Of a stretch of 64,000 nt of DNA, positions 63,092 to 64,000 are shown in pieces. A program made the position numbers and the translations under genes. Source of the stretch: Leptospira sp. WS39.C2 (lineage in GTDB: Bacteria > Spirochaetota > Leptospiria > Leptospirales > Leptospiraceae); the NCBI RefSeq assembly GCF_040833965.1, contig NZ_CP162142.1:2319001-2383000 (forward strand), given 5' to 3'. Below the pieces are notes generated by a model. That model made no database searches, had not been told where the DNA came from, and saw nothing but the letters and a program-made list of their open reading frames with translations. Positions within the stretch are counted from its first letter, which is position 1, and the number at the start of each line of letters is the position of its first letter.

Positions 63092-63316
63092 ATGGATTAC
63101 AAAGCTAGATTAACATCATCTCCGGAAGTCTTACTAGGCAAACCGGTGATTAAAAATACTAGAATCGCAGTTGATTTCATTCTGGAAAGACTTGGAGAAG
63201 GAATGTCAATTGAACATATTCTAGAAGCTTATCCCTCTATTGAAAAAGAAGATATTCTCGCATGTATCGCTTATTCTAGCGATGTAATTAGCAGAGAGAG
63301 CTTACTTGCAAGTTAA
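63092..63316 (+). CDS. DUF433 antitoxin, copy 2
   Basis: Same 74-residue protein as at 25200. The cassette, including promoter and attC, is repeated. The pair is likely recently copied within the array. Confidence 0.88.
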   Translation: MDYKARLTSSPEVLLGKPVIKNTRIAVDFILERLGEGMSIEHILEAYPSIEKEDILACIAYSSDVISRESLLAS

Positions 63317-63668
63317 AATACTTGCAGACGAAAATGTCGATTTTCGCTTAATTAAACTTTTAAGAAATTCTGGACACACTGTTTACTCTGTTCTAGAAGA
63401 ACATAAAGGTATTCCTGATATTCAAGTTATTAACTTAGCAATCTCACTAAAAGCAGTCATTCTAACTTTAGACAAAGATTTTGGAGAATGGGTCTTTTCA
63501 CATAAAGAATATTCAAATGGAATTATTTTCCTTAGATATAGCCCAAACGAATATAATGAAATCTTTAATGCTTTAAACTTTCTTCTTCAAAAAAAATCAG
63601 ATGAAATATATGGAAAGTTTATCGTACTTTCTAAGAACAAGATTCGAATTAGAGATATACACTTATAA
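63306..63668 (+). CDS. DUF5615 PIN-like toxin, copy 2
   Basis: Same 120-residue protein as at 25414, TTG start, with its overlap to the antitoxin. Confidence 0.87.
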   Translation: MQVKILADENVDFRLIKLLRNSGHTVYSVLEEHKGIPDIQVINLAISLKAVILTLDKDFGEWVFSHKEYSNGIIFLRYSPNEYNEIFNALNFLLQKKSDEIYGKFIVLSKNKIRIRDIHL

Positions 63669-63685
63669 CTTAACTACGGGCACTT

Positions 63686-63850
63686 CGTATAACAACGGGG
63701 AAACGCTGCGCTTCGGCACTGCCGGCCTCGCTTGGTCTGCGACACATTCCCTTTCTGTCACTCGTTTGCATTCGCAAACTCCGTGCCAGTCCCTAACGTC
63801 CCGTTGGGACTCAGGGTCAGGGAACGTCGTCTCCCCTAGTTCGTTATGCG
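63686..63850 (+). repeat. attC site 63 (type D)
   Basis: CGTATAAC left, GTTATGCG right, identical to site 27. Confidence 0.9.
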
Positions 63851-63864
63851 AAAGTCTGAAAATT

Positions 63865-64000
63865 ATGAATAAAAATGAATTCTTAACAATCTTTTTCGAT
63901 CTTATATACCATAAGAAAAAAAATATATTTTATCCTGAAGACTACTATTTACATCACTATACTGATTTAGAAGGCTTAATAGGAATTATTAAAAATAAAT
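63865..64000 (+). CDS. DUF2971-like protein, N-terminal part (cut by window end)
   Basis: About 45 residues are visible from the ATG at 63865: FYPEDYYLHHYTDLEGLIGI followed by IKNK. The HHYTxLEGLxGII pattern is how DUF2971 proteins begin, usually soluble proteins of 250-350 residues found near mobile and defence genes. The reading frame is open to the window end. Function is not established. Confidence 0.55.
   Translation, partial: MNKNEFLTIFFDLIYHKKKNIFYPEDYYLHHYTDLEGLIGIIKNK

Noticed and set aside
547..63850. Regularly spaced repeats as a CRISPR array
   Set aside because: Units are about 165 bp, separated by genes, and form cruciform attC-like folds. CRISPR repeats are 20-50 bp with short spacers.
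547..63850. attC-spanning reading frames on the minus strand, such as those with ELVLPKFPDPESQRDVRDWH
   Set aside because: The same peptide recurs wherever an attC is read backward. It is the conserved site and not a gene.

Overview
The window is an almost unbroken array of integron gene cassettes. I count 63 copies of a 163-169 bp GC-rich element, all in one orientation, each following one or two short AT-rich genes that read almost exclusively left to right. The elements have the architecture of attC sites. An outer pair (usually GTATAAC or GCATAAC against GTTATAC or GTTATGC) encloses a second complementary pair and a strongly conserved centre that itself folds into small hairpins. No integrase gene or attI is visible. 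By integron polarity they should lie to the left of position 1. No housekeeping genes or rRNA occur. The organism cannot be named from this content. Very AT-rich coding sequence, many lipoproteins with loose spirochaete-like lipoboxes (for example SNC, ANC, ASC), WG-repeat and LRR exported proteins, and a large sedentary array make a spirochaete such as a Leptospira relative my best guess, held loosely.

attC classes used below: type A has inner arms TTACCG/CGGTAA with CAAATTCCC/GGGGAAC; type A2 has CTTTCCG/CGGTAAG with CAAATTCTCC/GGAGAAC; type B has CTAACCG/CGGTTAG with ACATAGGCT/AGCCTACG; type C has CTACTCAC/GAGTAG with CACATTTCCC/GGGAAACG; type D has GGGAAACG/CGTCTCCC with CACATTCCC/GGGAACG. 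The arms change together, so it is the fold that is conserved.

Layout. 1-8.3 kb: HigBA, a DUF4279-like protein, an AbiEii-WYL protein, a lipoprotein, a duplicated orphan, a HigBA-type pair, an OLD-family nuclease and a membrane protein with a DUF1801-like protein. 8.3-13.5 kb: four members of a repeated non-coding cassette family, interleaved with a TIR-like plus membrane-protein pair and a WG-repeat protein. 13.5-24.1 kb: a secreted protein, an amidohydrolase, a TIR protein, VapBC, a DUF6602 protein, HigBA, lipoproteins and a non-coding cassette. 24.1-38 kb: MNT/HepT, a DUF433/DUF5615 pair, an LRR lipoprotein, a frameshifted HNH protein, a HEPN-like protein, another HNH protein, Fic and more lipoproteins. 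38-50.5 kb: a HigBA pair, a zinc-ribbon nuclease, two VapBC-type pairs, SH3-domain and barrel-like exported proteins, and MNT/HepT. 50.5-64 kb: a SIR2 protein, HNH plus nucleotidyltransferase, a tRNA-like element plus HEPN protein, VapBC, an IS481-type insertion, further toxin-antitoxin pairs and a DUF2971-like gene cut by the window end.

The content falls into three functional groups. Fifteen two-gene toxin-antitoxin modules, many with a recognisable own promoter, probably stabilise the array. Probable anti-phage or nuclease genes (AbiEii, OLD, TIR, TIR-like plus TM, SIR2, HNH, HEPN, Fic, PD-(D/E)XK) make up the second group. The third is envelope proteins and orphans. The most unusual observations are four. 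(1) A tRNA-shaped sequence whose anticodon loop is replaced by an AU hairpin sits 14 nt upstream of a HEPN gene. (2) Matched cassette ends extend the attC stem, with an invariant A/C mismatch that becomes a T/G wobble on the bottom strand. (3) Seven copies of a non-coding cassette are present. (4) Duplicate cassettes have identical bodies but different attC classes.
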